Of a DNA stretch of 64,000 nt, positions 1 through 8,435 are shown one piece after another (the first letter of the stretch is position 1; every line of letters starts with the position of its first letter). The notes beneath the pieces are model-generated. The model worked only from the letters and a program-made list of their open reading frames with translations. It searched no databases and was not told the origin of the DNA. This DNA comes from Nitrospinota bacterium (GTDB taxonomy: Bacteria > Nitrospinota_A > UBA7883 > JACRLM01). The translations under genes and the position numbers were made by a program. Location: contig JACQXA010000004.1 of assembly GCA_016208975.1 (NCBI GenBank), positions 1,799,015-1,863,014 on the forward strand, in the 5' to 3' direction.

Positions 1-1752
1 GTCGGGGATATGGGAATGATCCACGGCCCCCTCCGCCACAAGTTTGAAGGCCAGCGCGGTTACCAGGGATTGCAGGCTGGCCGCCGCCCCCATGTCCTCC
101 TCGATGTTTTCGAACACGCTGTAATGGCGCCCCTCGAAGCCGAAATATCCCGCTTTGTGGAACTCCCGGAGTTTGTATAGAAGATAGAGCGACATCCGCT
201 CGTCGAACACCCCAAGACTGGCCAGGTCTTTTTTTAACCGCCGGTCGTTATCCAGCCTGCCGTCCAGCGCCGGGCTGGACTCCGTTGAAAGCAGGCACAC
301 AAGATAGTCGATGAGTCTGAAATCCGGCACAAAGTCCCCTTTTAACCCGAAGGCGGAACTTACAAGATTGTCCAGCCACAACGGCCCGAAAGGGGTTATG
401 GGAAGCCCGAATACGTTGAGCCTGGCCTTCTTTTTCCACCGGCGCCACAGCATCCGCAGATGGGTAAAATCCAGCTCGTGGGAAAGAAACCCAAGCGCCC
501 GCTCCGGATGGAAGTCGGAAAACGCCAGCCGGTAGGGCGCGGCGCTGTATGTACCCACGAACAACGGCAGGAAATGCTCCACTATCTTTATGACCAGGTC
601 GCCCACCAGTTTTTCGCCGGCCCTTCCGAATCCGCTGTTCTTGTCGGCCCTGGCGGCCGTAAGCCTTTTGCTCCCGATGCTGATGTGGGTACCATTATTG
701 GCCAGGCTTATGTTGGAAACGTTGGGGAGCACAACCAGGTTGCTAGTGATAATCCCGGCGCTCCGGAGCTTAAGCACTGCGTTCAGCTGGCTCCGGGAAA
801 GGGTTTGGTGGCAAAGCCGCATATAGTCGTGCTTGTCCTCACCCCTGTCCCACCCGGAAAGGCATGGGCTCATGTAAAGCTCCCGATAAAACTCGTCGGA
901 CACCAGGTCGTTCAACTTCTTCTGCCGGATGGGCGGGTGAGGGGCGAAATACACCATTACCCTCTGCCCGTTGGCGGCCAGGCCGAACCGCTCGTTGGCG
1001 TACTGGGCCAACAACTGGATGAACATGTAGCGGAGCGCAGTTTCACGGGCAAGCGCCTTGCCCACGCCGTTTTCCCGGGTAAGGGTGGGGACGTAGAAAG
1101 AGCAAATCTCCGGAGACGTGTTATCCGACGAGAAATGCCCCAGCAGTTTTTCGGCCATATCCAGCGCGGGCAGGCTCATCCGCGAGCGAAGGGCTCCAAT
1201 AAGGTCGGCCAGCGCCAGTTTTAACAGATAGCTAATGGGAACCCTTACTATCTGCTCGCCGCTCTCGGTTAGCAGGAACCTGTCCGAATCGCTCCGGCGC
1301 GGCCCGTCGGGAACCCGCTTGTCCTCAAGCATATCCTGCGCCAGCGCCATGTCGGCGTAGTTGTTCAGTAACCTGCGGGGAAACCGGGCCCAGCTGTTCT
1401 CCCATACCCCCTGCTTGTTATCGCCCAAAAACTCTTCCAGCTCTGAAAGCCGCTTTTTGGGAGTGTCGCCGGACGCGGCCCTTCTTTCAACATTAGCGAA
1501 ATAACTGGACGCGGCTATGGTACGGGGAAGGTCCACGCGCTCTTTATCTCCAACCACCACCGCTAAAAGCTCGTTCTCGGCTCCTGCGGTGATATCACCA
1601 GGGGTGAAAGGCAACGATTCTATGAACGCGTCCCGCCCGGCATTGGCGTTAACGCCCAGGGATTCCAATATGGTCCCGATGGACGGAAGCCACGAACCGT
1701 CATCGCGGACGGCTTCGGGCGCGGGCATTTGAAGCTCTTCCAGACGGCTCAT
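1..1752 (-). CDS. Large protein of unknown function, C-terminus cut by left window edge
   Basis: One frame stays open on the minus strand from an ATG at 1752 to the window edge, 584 codons with no stop, so the protein is incomplete at its C-terminus. It begins MSRLEELQMPAPEAVRDDG. The composition looks like a soluble protein; I see no signal peptide, membrane segment or common catalytic motif. Tryptophan- and arginine-rich stretches such as SHELDFTHLRMLWRRWKKK lie in the second half. I do not recognise the family. The coding frame is supported by its length, by the strong third-position GC bias, and by only short frames on the other strand. It is divergent from the amphi-Trp gene across a 385-bp gap. 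Function unknown. Confidence 0.8.
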   Translation of the reverse strand, partial: MSRLEELQMPAPEAVRDDGSWLPSIGTILESLGVNANAGRDAFIESLPFTPGDITAGAENELLAVVVGDKERVDLPRTIAASSYFANVERRAASGDTPKKRLSELEEFLGDNKQGVWENSWARFPRRLLNNYADMALAQDMLEDKRVPDGPRRSDSDRFLLTESGEQIVRVPISYLLKLALADLIGALRSRMSLPALDMAEKLLGHFSSDNTSPEICSFYVPTLTRENGVGKALARETALRYMFIQLLAQYANERFGLAANGQRVMVYFAPHPPIRQKKLNDLVSDEFYRELYMSPCLSGWDRGEDKHDYMRLCHQTLSRSQLNAVLKLRSAGIITSNLVVLPNVSNISLANNGTHISIGSKRLTAARADKNSGFGRAGEKLVGDLVIKIVEHFLPLFVGTYSAAPYRLAFSDFHPERALGFLSHELDFTHLRMLWRRWKKKARLNVFGLPITPFGPLWLDNLVSSAFGLKGDFVPDFRLIDYLVCLLSTESSPALDGRLDNDRRLKKDLASLGVFDERMSLYLLYKLREFHKAGYFGFEGRHYSVFENIEEDMGAAASLQSLVTALAFKLVAEGAVDHSHIPD

Positions 1753-2137
1753 GGTTTACTGCTCCAAGTGTTCGGTTGTTTTCATAACCTGTTAAAATTT
1801 TAAGGAAATAAAGTTTTTTCCGGGGTTAGATTACGATTAGTATTTCGTTAGGAGCGCGTCTTTCGTGGCTTTTCCCTTTTGTTTCCCATGCGTTACAAAG
1901 GGGACCGTTCATCGCTGAATCCTGCCATGGTGATTTAACCGAAAGTTAAAATCCGGCGGACCCCGCTTCCAATACAATCTCCCATGGGGAAGCCCTGCAA
2001 GCGGGCAGAGGCTTTTCCGCATGGCTCATGGCTGGCGAATAATAAAACCGGCCATCTGCTTGCGGGCCGCCAGGCCGGATTGGTGGGCCGGTTGGGCCGA
2101 TGGGGCTTAAAGTCAGACAGAAAAAAGGAGACCTGAC
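1753..2137. other. Intergenic region between divergent genes
   Basis: This 385-bp gap separates the minus-strand unknown gene from the plus-strand amphi-Trp gene, so it should hold both promoters. The first half is AT-richer than its surroundings. I could not fix a -35/-10 pair with confidence. The Shine-Dalgarno AAGGAG of the amphi-Trp gene lies at its right end. No RNA gene or repeat was seen. Confidence 0.5.
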
Positions 2138-2494
2138 ATGAGCAAGAAGGAAGTGGAAGTTAAAGGCAACATGGATCTGAAAACCGCCATAGGCCATTTG
2201 GAGGAACTTGTGGCCAGCTTCAAGGCGGGGACGGTATGCATCCAGAACGGGAGCGAGTTTGTAACCCTGAAGCCAAAGCCTGCGGTGACTTTCGAGATGG
2301 AAGCGTCCCGGAAAAAGGGCAAGGAGAAACTGTCGCTGGAAATCGGCTGGATGATCGAGAAAATGCCCGTGGAGGAGAACCCCTCTCTCAAAATATCCTC
2401 CAAGGAGCCGGAGCAAGTAAAGGTGGAGACGCTCGCCGGCGAGGGTTCCAAGGGTGGAGAAAAGCCTGGCGCGGCCGCAAAACCCGCCCGCTAA
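2138..2494 (+). CDS. amphi-Trp domain-containing protein
   Basis: 118 residues. The core (about residues 1-80) matches the small amphi-Trp family: an N-terminal VEVKGNMDLKTAIGHLEELV helix, then alternating beta strands ending LSLEIGWMIEK, where the conserved Trp sits. The family is small, often stand-alone and of unknown role. The C-terminal 35 residues are Lys/Pro/Ala-rich and probably disordered. A strong AAGGAG lies 8 bases before the ATG, and a rho-independent terminator follows the stop, so this is a monocistronic unit. The family call rests on pattern recognition; the biochemical role is unknown. Confidence 0.75.
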   Translation: MSKKEVEVKGNMDLKTAIGHLEELVASFKAGTVCIQNGSEFVTLKPKPAVTFEMEASRKKGKEKLSLEIGWMIEKMPVEENPSLKISSKEPEQVKVETLAGEGSKGGEKPGAAAKPAR

Positions 2495-2514
2495 CCTTTA
2501 ATACAGGGTTATAG

Positions 2515-2547
2515 AGCGTCGGCGAAGGCCGGCGCTTTTTTATTTTG
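2515..2547 (+). terminator. Rho-independent terminator after the amphi-Trp gene
   Basis: A 9-bp stem (AGCGTCGGC with GCCGGCGCT, one G-T wobble) and a 4-base loop are followed by a run of six T and more T-rich sequence, 20 bases past the stop codon. Confidence 0.85.
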
Positions 2548-2584
2548 ATTTTTTATGCGCGGGGGGGATCAAGCTCGTGTCGCC

Positions 2585-4495
2585 CTATACCTTAAGGCAT
2601 ATGTCACAGAAAGCGGTTACGCTACTGGCCCTCAACGGGCCGGAAGCCGGGATGCCGTTGCAATTGGCGGACAACGACGCCACCACCACCTTGTCCGCCG
2701 AATGTTTCGCCTGTTTTTTCAGCTCGGCCAGGATACAGCTTATGTCGTCCACGTTATGCCTGTTGCGTTCCTGCGGCAGAACCAGCGCTCCGGCGGAAAC
2801 GGTTAGCAACGGGAACCGGCGCGTGTTCCCCTCCCGGTCTTGCGCGGTGAAAAAATCGTTGGCGATATCTTCCGCGGCATACAGGCTTATGGCCTCCGCG
2901 GAGAATTTATTCACCAGAGTCTTTACCGTTTCAATAGCGGTATGGCACTTGTCGCCTCGGATTCGGATGGCGGTGAAAAAATCGTCTCCGCCGATGTGCC
3001 CTGCGAAAACGTCGTTACCGGCTATCTCCTTTAACAACCCGCCGAAAAGCAGGATGGCCTCGTCCCCTTTCTTGAAACCGTAAGCGTCGTTGAACGGCTT
3101 GAAATTGTCGAAATCGAAATAGACCAGCATGTAGGTGGCGCCGTGGGATTCGGCCACCCTGGACATGAAGGCGCTAACCTGCACGTTGCCGGGAAGTTTG
3201 GTGAGAGGGTTTTGGTCCCTGGCCACCTGCAAGTTCTTTTCGTAGATGACCCGCAGGATGGACCGCGCGCCAAGCACGCCGATATACTTCCCGTTATTGG
3301 TGATAAGCAACCCCTCGGCCTCCTTCTCCAGCGAGAATATCTCCAGGATCCTCTCGGCGCTGGAGCTAAGCTCCGCCACGGGGCACCGGCTTATGAGGCT
3401 GTTTATGTTCACCCCCTTTTTTTGAAGGAGGGCCATGCCGTAAAAGTTGTACACGAAGTCCTTTATGTTCTTTTCCCTTATTATCCCCACCGGCTCGTAA
3501 TCGTCGTTCACCACGGGGATGAAGCTAATGTCCTTGTTGCTTCTGAATGTGTCGAATATCTCCGGAAGGCAAGCCCTGGCGAGGGTGGGCTTGTCCCCCA
3601 TCAGCCGCACCGGAGCCACCTCCTCCAGCATGGAGAACACCAGCCGGTTGTCGGGCAGGGCAGTGCGCTTGTCTTTTTTGCTGAGCGCCTCGATGTGAGG
3701 GTAATGGCGTTGCATGTCCAGGATTATTCCCGAAGGGCTTTGCACCAGGAAACCCTGGATAAGGTCGCACCCCAGGTCCTTGCACAGGTAAAACTCCTCC
3801 TTGGTCTCCACCCCCTCGGCTATCACATGGGCGCCTAGTGTATGCACCAGGTTTATGAGGTTGGAGACGAACACCTTCTTCTTCTCGTCATGGTTTATGC
3901 CGGAGATGAAAAAACGGTCAATCTTTATATAGTTGGGCTCGGAGTTGTAAAGCAGTTGCATCCCGGAAAAACCCGTTCCAAAATCGTCCAGGGCAATTTT
4001 AAAACCGGCCGACTTTATCCTGGAAAATAAGCGGCGCGCCCCGTCCATGGGGCATATCTCGTATTTTTCGGATATTTCCACGCACAGGTCATGTTTGTGG
4101 AGCTCGTGTTTGTCCAGGGACGCCTCGATGCCCTCAAGAACCTGTTCGAAGCTGAAGAGCATCCTGTTGTCGAAATTGACGAACAGCTTCGTACGCTTAT
4201 GGCATTCCGACTGTTTGAATTTGGCCATTACGCTGTCTATGAGCATCAGGTTCAGTCTTACCAGCGAGCCCTGTTCCAGGGCCGTGTCGAACACTTCGCT
4301 TATGGAGCCGAACCCCGCGCGCTCGTAACCCCTCAACAGGGCTTCGTAACCCACGCAATAACCCGTGCTTATATTTACTATCGGCTGGAAGGCGAAATCC
4401 ATGGACTTTACGGCTTCCGTCCAGTCCACATTCACAACTCGCCTGATTTTTCTGAGCATAACGTCGCTACCGTGCGCATCGCGGATATCGTTCAT
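2585..4495 (-). CDS. EAL-CBS-GGDEF c-di-GMP signalling protein
   Basis: 636 residues, no membrane segment. Residues about 25-270 are an EAL domain: EALLRG, NFDN, EISE, DDFGTGFSG, KIDRFFI, AEGVET and QGFLV are all present, so c-di-GMP phosphodiesterase activity is plausible. A CBS pair follows (about 300-430, with DDYEPVGIIREKNI and LLITNNGKYIGVLGARSIL), a likely nucleotide sensor. The C-terminus is GGDEF-like (about 440-600), with the signature altered to GGDDF and the RxxD inhibitory site reading AGND, so its cyclase activity is uncertain. The order EAL then CBS then GGDEF is the reverse of the common GGDEF-EAL order. The ATG at 4495 follows a purine-rich GGGAGAG. The gene is convergent with the amphi-Trp gene. 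Confidence 0.9.
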   Translation of the reverse strand: MNDIRDAHGSDVMLRKIRRVVNVDWTEAVKSMDFAFQPIVNISTGYCVGYEALLRGYERAGFGSISEVFDTALEQGSLVRLNLMLIDSVMAKFKQSECHKRTKLFVNFDNRMLFSFEQVLEGIEASLDKHELHKHDLCVEISEKYEICPMDGARRLFSRIKSAGFKIALDDFGTGFSGMQLLYNSEPNYIKIDRFFISGINHDEKKKVFVSNLINLVHTLGAHVIAEGVETKEEFYLCKDLGCDLIQGFLVQSPSGIILDMQRHYPHIEALSKKDKRTALPDNRLVFSMLEEVAPVRLMGDKPTLARACLPEIFDTFRSNKDISFIPVVNDDYEPVGIIREKNIKDFVYNFYGMALLQKKGVNINSLISRCPVAELSSSAERILEIFSLEKEAEGLLITNNGKYIGVLGARSILRVIYEKNLQVARDQNPLTKLPGNVQVSAFMSRVAESHGATYMLVYFDFDNFKPFNDAYGFKKGDEAILLFGGLLKEIAGNDVFAGHIGGDDFFTAIRIRGDKCHTAIETVKTLVNKFSAEAISLYAAEDIANDFFTAQDREGNTRRFPLLTVSAGALVLPQERNRHNVDDISCILAELKKQAKHSADKVVVASLSANCNGIPASGPLRASSVTAFCDICLKV

Positions 4496-4635
4496 CTCTC
4501 CCTTTCTGCGTCAGGGCGCTGATGGATACTCTTGCTGTAAACATAGGGCATCCAGAGGCGGCGGTACGTAAGGATTTAGTTAATTTTGGAGAGGATTTAA
4601 ACAGGCTGATTTCATTAATCCAGGGCGGCATCAGT

Positions 4636-4650
4636 TATAATAGACACCCA
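4636..4650 (+). promoter_or_regulatory. Candidate -10 element very close to the aroE start
   Basis: A perfect TATAAT at 4636-4641 lies only 8 bases before the aroE ATG, and no Shine-Dalgarno lies between. If used, the transcript would be leaderless or nearly so. No convincing -35 hexamer at 16-18 bp, so confidence is low. Confidence 0.35.
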
Positions 4651-5576
4651 TGAAAAATGAAATTAACGCCGCCAGCTCAACCGCCCCGGCCAAAAGAGCC
4701 TTGAAACTTGGCGTTATCGGCCATCCCGTAGGGCACTCCCTCTCACCGGCGTTACATAAAGTGTTCGCCGAGGCAAAGGGGGTGGAGATCACTTACGAAA
4801 AATTCGATGTGCCGCCCGCGAAGCTTCCGGAGTTTATGAAAAACGCCGCTTTAGCCCTGGACGGGTTCAGCGTTACCATCCCCCACAAGCTTTCGGTAAT
4901 GGGATATTTGAGCTCCGCGGACGCCAACTCCACAGCCATAGGCGCGGTGAACACGGTGCTACGCCGCGATAAGGATTTTTTCGGCTATAACACGGACATA
5001 GACGGATTCGCCCAGTCTCTGGCGCGGGCCGGTGAGCGGGGCTCCCCCGCCGGTAAAAAGGTTTTCATGTGGGGCGCGGGCGGCGCGGCCAGGGCTGTGG
5101 CCAAGGCCATGGGGGCGCAAAAAGCCGGATTGATAACGGTGGCGAACCGGGATCCAGGCAAGGCCGAAGACTTTTGCGGCCTCACGGGGGATACGCCGTG
5201 TCTGGTGATGGGAATAGGCGACGAGAAAAAGCTGATTGAATCAATAGTCGCCGCGGATATAATTGTGAATGCCACGTCGGTGGGTATGGCCGGGGGGCCG
5301 GATCCGGAGGGTCTGCCGCCCGGGGCTTCGGCCATACGCGCCGGCCAGCTGGTGGTGGACATAGTTTACAAGCCGCTTGTGACGCCTCTGCTAAAGGCGG
5401 CGGGAGAGGCAGGGGCGGGAACGCTGGACGGGCTTTGGATGCTTATATACCAGGGCGCCGTGGCGTTCGACATCTGGCTGGGAAACCGGCCTGTGCCGGG
5501 CGGTTACCCTGCGCAAAAGGCCAGGGACGCGTTGCTGATGGAACTGGGCGAAAAAAGGGATCAACCAGGGGTTTAA
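4650..5576 (+). CDS. aroE: Shikimate dehydrogenase (NADP+)
   Basis: 308 residues, slightly longer than the usual 270-290. Reduces 3-dehydroshikimate to shikimate in the chorismate pathway. The substrate-binding half has GVIGHPVGHSLSPALHK and SVTIPHKL (catalytic Lys), plus NTDIDGF. The Rossmann half has GAGGAARAVAKA, then NATSVGM, and the C-terminal DGLWMLIYQGAVAFDIW is typical. The extra length is an Ala-rich N-terminal tail before the first strand. Likely first gene of a plus-strand run aroE-pilT-DHH phosphoesterase, with gaps of only 7 and 3 bases. Confidence 0.95.
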   Translation: MKNEINAASSTAPAKRALKLGVIGHPVGHSLSPALHKVFAEAKGVEITYEKFDVPPAKLPEFMKNAALALDGFSVTIPHKLSVMGYLSSADANSTAIGAVNTVLRRDKDFFGYNTDIDGFAQSLARAGERGSPAGKKVFMWGAGGAARAVAKAMGAQKAGLITVANRDPGKAEDFCGLTGDTPCLVMGIGDEKKLIESIVAADIIVNATSVGMAGGPDPEGLPPGASAIRAGQLVVDIVYKPLVTPLLKAAGEAGAGTLDGLWMLIYQGAVAFDIWLGNRPVPGGYPAQKARDALLMELGEKRDQPGV

Positions 5577-5583
5577 GTGACCT

Positions 5584-6660
5584 ATGGCTAAAATAGACGC
5601 GTTTTTCAAATTGATGGCCGAGCAGAACGCCTCGGACCTTCACATGGTCTCGGGCCAGCAACCGGTTCTCCGCATCCATGGCGAGATGGAACGGGTGAAG
5701 TACAAGACCCTGGAGAACGAAGAGCTGAAATCCATGCTCTACGAGATATGCCCAGAAGACAAGGTGAAGCATTTCGAGGAAACCGGGGATTTGGACTTCG
5801 GTTACGAGATTCCCGGTCTGGCCCGTTACCGCGCCAACTTCTTCATGCAGAAATACGGCATCGCGGCGGTGTTCAGGCAGATCCCGTCGGAGATCCTTAC
5901 GGCGGACCAGCTGGGCCTGCCGCCGGTGTTCAAGAAGCTGTCCACATTGAACAAGGGGCTGGTGCTGGTTACGGGGCCCACAGGGTCCGGTAAATCCACC
6001 ACGCTGGCGGCCATTGTGGATCACGCCAACAAAGTGAGGAAAGACCACATCCTCACCGTGGAAGATCCTATCGAGTTCGTGCACAAGTCACAGGGTTGCA
6101 TAGTCAACCACCGCGAGGTAAGCACCCATACAAAATCGTTCTCGGCGGCGTTGCGCGGCGCTTTGCGCGAAGACCCGGACATTATCCTCGTCGGCGAAAT
6201 GCGCGACCTGGAGACCATACAGCTGGCGCTGGAGGCGGCCTCCACGGGGCACCTGGTGTTCGGCACGCTTCATACCCAGTCCGCCGCAAAAACGGTGGAT
6301 CGCGTTATAGACGTGTTCCCCGCCAACCAGCAGGGGCAGATCCGCACCACCCTTTCGGAAACGCTGAAGGCGGTGATAGCGCAGAACCTGTTCCGCAGAA
6401 TAGACAAAAAGGGAAGGTGCGCGGCGCTGGAGATCCTCATATGCACTCCGGCGGTGGGCAACCTTATCCGCGAAAGCAAAACTTTCCAGATCCCATCGGT
6501 TATACAGACCGGGAAAAAGTTCGGCATGATGTCGCTGGATGACGCCATACTGGAGATACTGCAAAAAGGCTGGATATCCCCCGAAGACGCTTATACCAAA
6601 TCTGTGGAGAAAGCGCGGTTCCTTCCCTTCCTCAAAGAGGCTCCGGACGTTTTCGGTTAA
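5584..6660 (+). CDS. pilT: Type IV pilus retraction ATPase PilT
   Basis: 358 residues. Hexameric cytoplasmic ATPase that powers pilus retraction in twitching motility. Sequence shows the PilT N-terminal domain (ASDLHMVSGQQP), Walker A GPTGSGKSTT near residue 137, the Asp box LTVEDPIEFVH, Walker B DPDIILVGEMRD and the His box GHLVFGTLHTQSAAKT. The length matches the family. It starts 7 bases after aroE and is followed within 3 bases by the DHH gene, so co-transcription is likely although the three functions are unrelated. No other pilus genes lie in the window. Confidence 0.95.
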   Translation: MAKIDAFFKLMAEQNASDLHMVSGQQPVLRIHGEMERVKYKTLENEELKSMLYEICPEDKVKHFEETGDLDFGYEIPGLARYRANFFMQKYGIAAVFRQIPSEILTADQLGLPPVFKKLSTLNKGLVLVTGPTGSGKSTTLAAIVDHANKVRKDHILTVEDPIEFVHKSQGCIVNHREVSTHTKSFSAALRGALREDPDIILVGEMRDLETIQLALEAASTGHLVFGTLHTQSAAKTVDRVIDVFPANQQGQIRTTLSETLKAVIAQNLFRRIDKKGRCAALEILICTPAVGNLIRESKTFQIPSVIQTGKKFGMMSLDDAILEILQKGWISPEDAYTKSVEKARFLPFLKEAPDVFG

Positions 6661-6663
6661 TAG

Positions 6664-7653
6664 ATGTCAACTAAGCCGTACAAAATTGAAACGCCCCGGG
6701 AGGCGTTGGAGTTCATCGCCGCCCACGACAGTTTCCTGATCTCCAGCCACGTCAACCCCGACGGGGACGGGCTGGGGGCCGTGATGGGCATAAAATGGGC
6801 GCTCCTCAAGTTGGGAAAACAGGCGGAGATAGTTATAGACTCCGACCCGCCGGAGATGTTCTCGTTTTTCGAGAACTACGGCTGGATAAAATCCCCGGCG
6901 CAATGGCCACAGGGCGCGCCAAAAGCCACCGCCGTCATCACCGCCGACGCGCCCAACCTGGAGCGGCTTGGCGCCGTGGGGGGGCTTATCGCCGATGGGG
7001 CCGCGATACTGGCCATAGACCATCACATATCCAGCGAGACTTTCGGGACCGTCAATTTTATTGACGAGCGGGCCGCCGCCTCCAGCGAGATGGTTGTGGC
7101 CCTTGTAAAAAGCCTGGGATTATCGCCGGACAAAGCCTGCGCCGAATATCTTTATTCCGGAATCCTCATAGACACGGGGCGGTTCCGGTTCTCCAACACT
7201 TCCCCGGCGGTGCTAAACACTGCGGCGGAACTGGTGGCGGCGGGCGTTAAGCCGGACAAAGTATCGGAACGCATTTTTTACCACAACACGCTGGAGACCA
7301 CCCGCGCCCTGGGCAGGATGATAAACACCATAGCGCTCCACGCCGGGGGCAGGATAGCCACCGCCTATTTCGACCTGCCGTTCATCCAGAGCGACGAGTG
7401 GAAGAGTGTGGACACCGAGGGTTTCGTGAACCACGCCCTGGCTATCCGTGGGGTGGAGGTGGCCGTGCTGTTCAAAGAGACAAAAGCCGGCGTCACCCGC
7501 GCCAGCCTGCGGGCGAAAAACGATTACGACGTGAACCGTGTGGCTGGCGTTTTCGGCGGCGGCGGCCACGCCAAAGCCTCCGGATGCACCATCAACCAGC
7601 CGCTGGAAGACGCCATCAAGACACTGGTGGCGGAGATAGGGAAGGGGCTTTAA
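6664..7653 (+). CDS. nrnA: DHH/DHHA1 phosphoesterase, NrnA-like nanoRNase/pAp phosphatase
   Basis: 329 residues, the usual length for NrnA-type proteins, which degrade short oligoribonucleotides and dephosphorylate 3'-phosphoadenosine 5'-phosphate. Motif I is SHVNPDGDGLGAVMG, motif III IDHHISSETFGTVNFID, motif IV GILIDTGRFRFSNT, and the C-terminal DHHA1 domain carries GGGGHAKASG for substrate binding. These metal-ligand motifs look intact. The gene follows pilT by 3 bases. Members of this family also hydrolyse linear dinucleotides such as pGpG, which would fit a window rich in c-di-GMP enzymes, but that link is inference. Confidence 0.88.
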   Translation: MSTKPYKIETPREALEFIAAHDSFLISSHVNPDGDGLGAVMGIKWALLKLGKQAEIVIDSDPPEMFSFFENYGWIKSPAQWPQGAPKATAVITADAPNLERLGAVGGLIADGAAILAIDHHISSETFGTVNFIDERAAASSEMVVALVKSLGLSPDKACAEYLYSGILIDTGRFRFSNTSPAVLNTAAELVAAGVKPDKVSERIFYHNTLETTRALGRMINTIALHAGGRIATAYFDLPFIQSDEWKSVDTEGFVNHALAIRGVEVAVLFKETKAGVTRASLRAKNDYDVNRVAGVFGGGGHAKASGCTINQPLEDAIKTLVAEIGKGL

Positions 7654-7797
7654 CCTTTGCGGGCATAACGCGCGTAGCGTTGTTGCAATGATGCCGTAAG
7701 CGTTCTCCCGGCTTCGGGAATTCCATTATTCCAGCTTGCGTTTCCATCCGCCGGTGACGCTTTGAGCGTTAACGTCCACCCATATTTCCGCAAAATG

Positions 7798-7832
7798 TTG
7801 ACATTTGGGATACAATGTAATCATATTGTGCC
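7798..7832 (+). promoter_or_regulatory. Promoter and possible operator of the BrnT/CopG pair
   Basis: TTGACA at 7798-7803 and CATATT at 7822-7827, spaced 18 bp. An imperfect palindrome CAAT-N8-ATTG (about 7813-7828) overlaps the -10, as expected for autoregulation by a ribbon-helix-helix antitoxin. The toxin start codon lies only about 5 bases past the -10, so its transcript may be leaderless. Confidence 0.5.
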
Positions 7833-8102
7833 GTGAAACGATTTGCTTGGGATGCAAGAAAAAACGCGCTTTTAAGTTCGAGCCGTGGTGTCACTTTTGA
7901 GGACGCGCTCATTGAGATATCGGAAGGCCGGTTGCTGGCCGTCCTTAAAAACAAAAAATATCCAGGCCAGCTGATTTACGTCATCAGCTTAAAAAAGTAT
8001 GTCCATTGTGTTCCGGCCGTCGAGGAAAGGGGCTGTATCAGGCTGATTACCATTTTCCCCTCACGGAAACTGAACGCCAAGCACGGAGAGAGCTTCAAAT
8101 GA
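7833..8102 (+). CDS. BrnT-like type II toxin
   Basis: 89 residues from a GTG start. The pattern FAWDARKNALLSSSRGVTFEDAL at the N-terminus and RLITIFPSRKLNAKH near the C-terminus resembles the BrnT family of RelE-fold ribonuclease toxins, which carry F-W-D then a KHG-V-F-E-A block and an R-I-I/T segment near the end. The usual KHG is altered to SRG, so it is a divergent member. The toxin gene precedes the antitoxin gene and overlaps it by 4 bases (ATGA), the normal brnTA order. Activity is not tested by sequence. Confidence 0.7.
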   Translation: MKRFAWDARKNALLSSSRGVTFEDALIEISEGRLLAVLKNKKYPGQLIYVISLKKYVHCVPAVEERGCIRLITIFPSRKLNAKHGESFK

Positions 8103-8425
8103 AACGGAAAGCGCCAAGACTTTCAAGGGAAGAAAGCAAAATCGAAAAAACGCTGGATGAAGGCGAATGGACAAGCGCCCCCGAGGCGGAAATCGGCAGG
8201 TATGTGAAAATGGCGAAGGCGTTTACGCGCGCGGCCATAAAAGAAGGGCGCGTAAACATCAGGATCGCTGAAAAAGATATCACCAGGCTAAAGAAAATCG
8301 CCGACTCCGAGGGCCTTCCTTATCAGACTTTGATGGCTAGCGTTATACATAAGTACGTCAACGGTTTGCTGGTTGACAGGAAACTGCTATCAGAACTGAA
8401 GGCCATTGTTCGAACGGGGAGATAG
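8099..8425 (+). CDS. CopG/BrnA-type ribbon-helix-helix antitoxin
   Basis: 108 residues. The ATG at 8099 overlaps the toxin stop as ATGA. A frame also runs upstream of this ATG but only as the toxin's other frame. The C-terminal part NIRIAEKDITRLKKIADSEG followed by LPYQTLMASVIHKYVNGLLV is a typical ribbon-helix-helix DNA-binding domain. The N-terminal part is charged (REESKIEKTLDEGEW) and fits the toxin-neutralising region of CopG-type antitoxins. Probably represses its own promoter at the palindrome upstream of the toxin. Confidence 0.75.
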   Translation: MKRKAPRLSREESKIEKTLDEGEWTSAPEAEIGRYVKMAKAFTRAAIKEGRVNIRIAEKDITRLKKIADSEGLPYQTLMASVIHKYVNGLLVDRKLLSELKAIVRTGR

Positions 8426-8435
8426 CGGGCCCCCT

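Noticed and set aside
460-1224. 254-codon open frame on the plus strand
   Set aside because: It lies entirely antisense to the partial minus-strand gene, which has the better codon bias and runs for 584 codons; there is no ribosome site.
5443-6084. 213-codon open frame on the minus strand opposite pilT
   Set aside because: Antisense to pilT, which has all its ATPase motifs; no ribosome site or domain.
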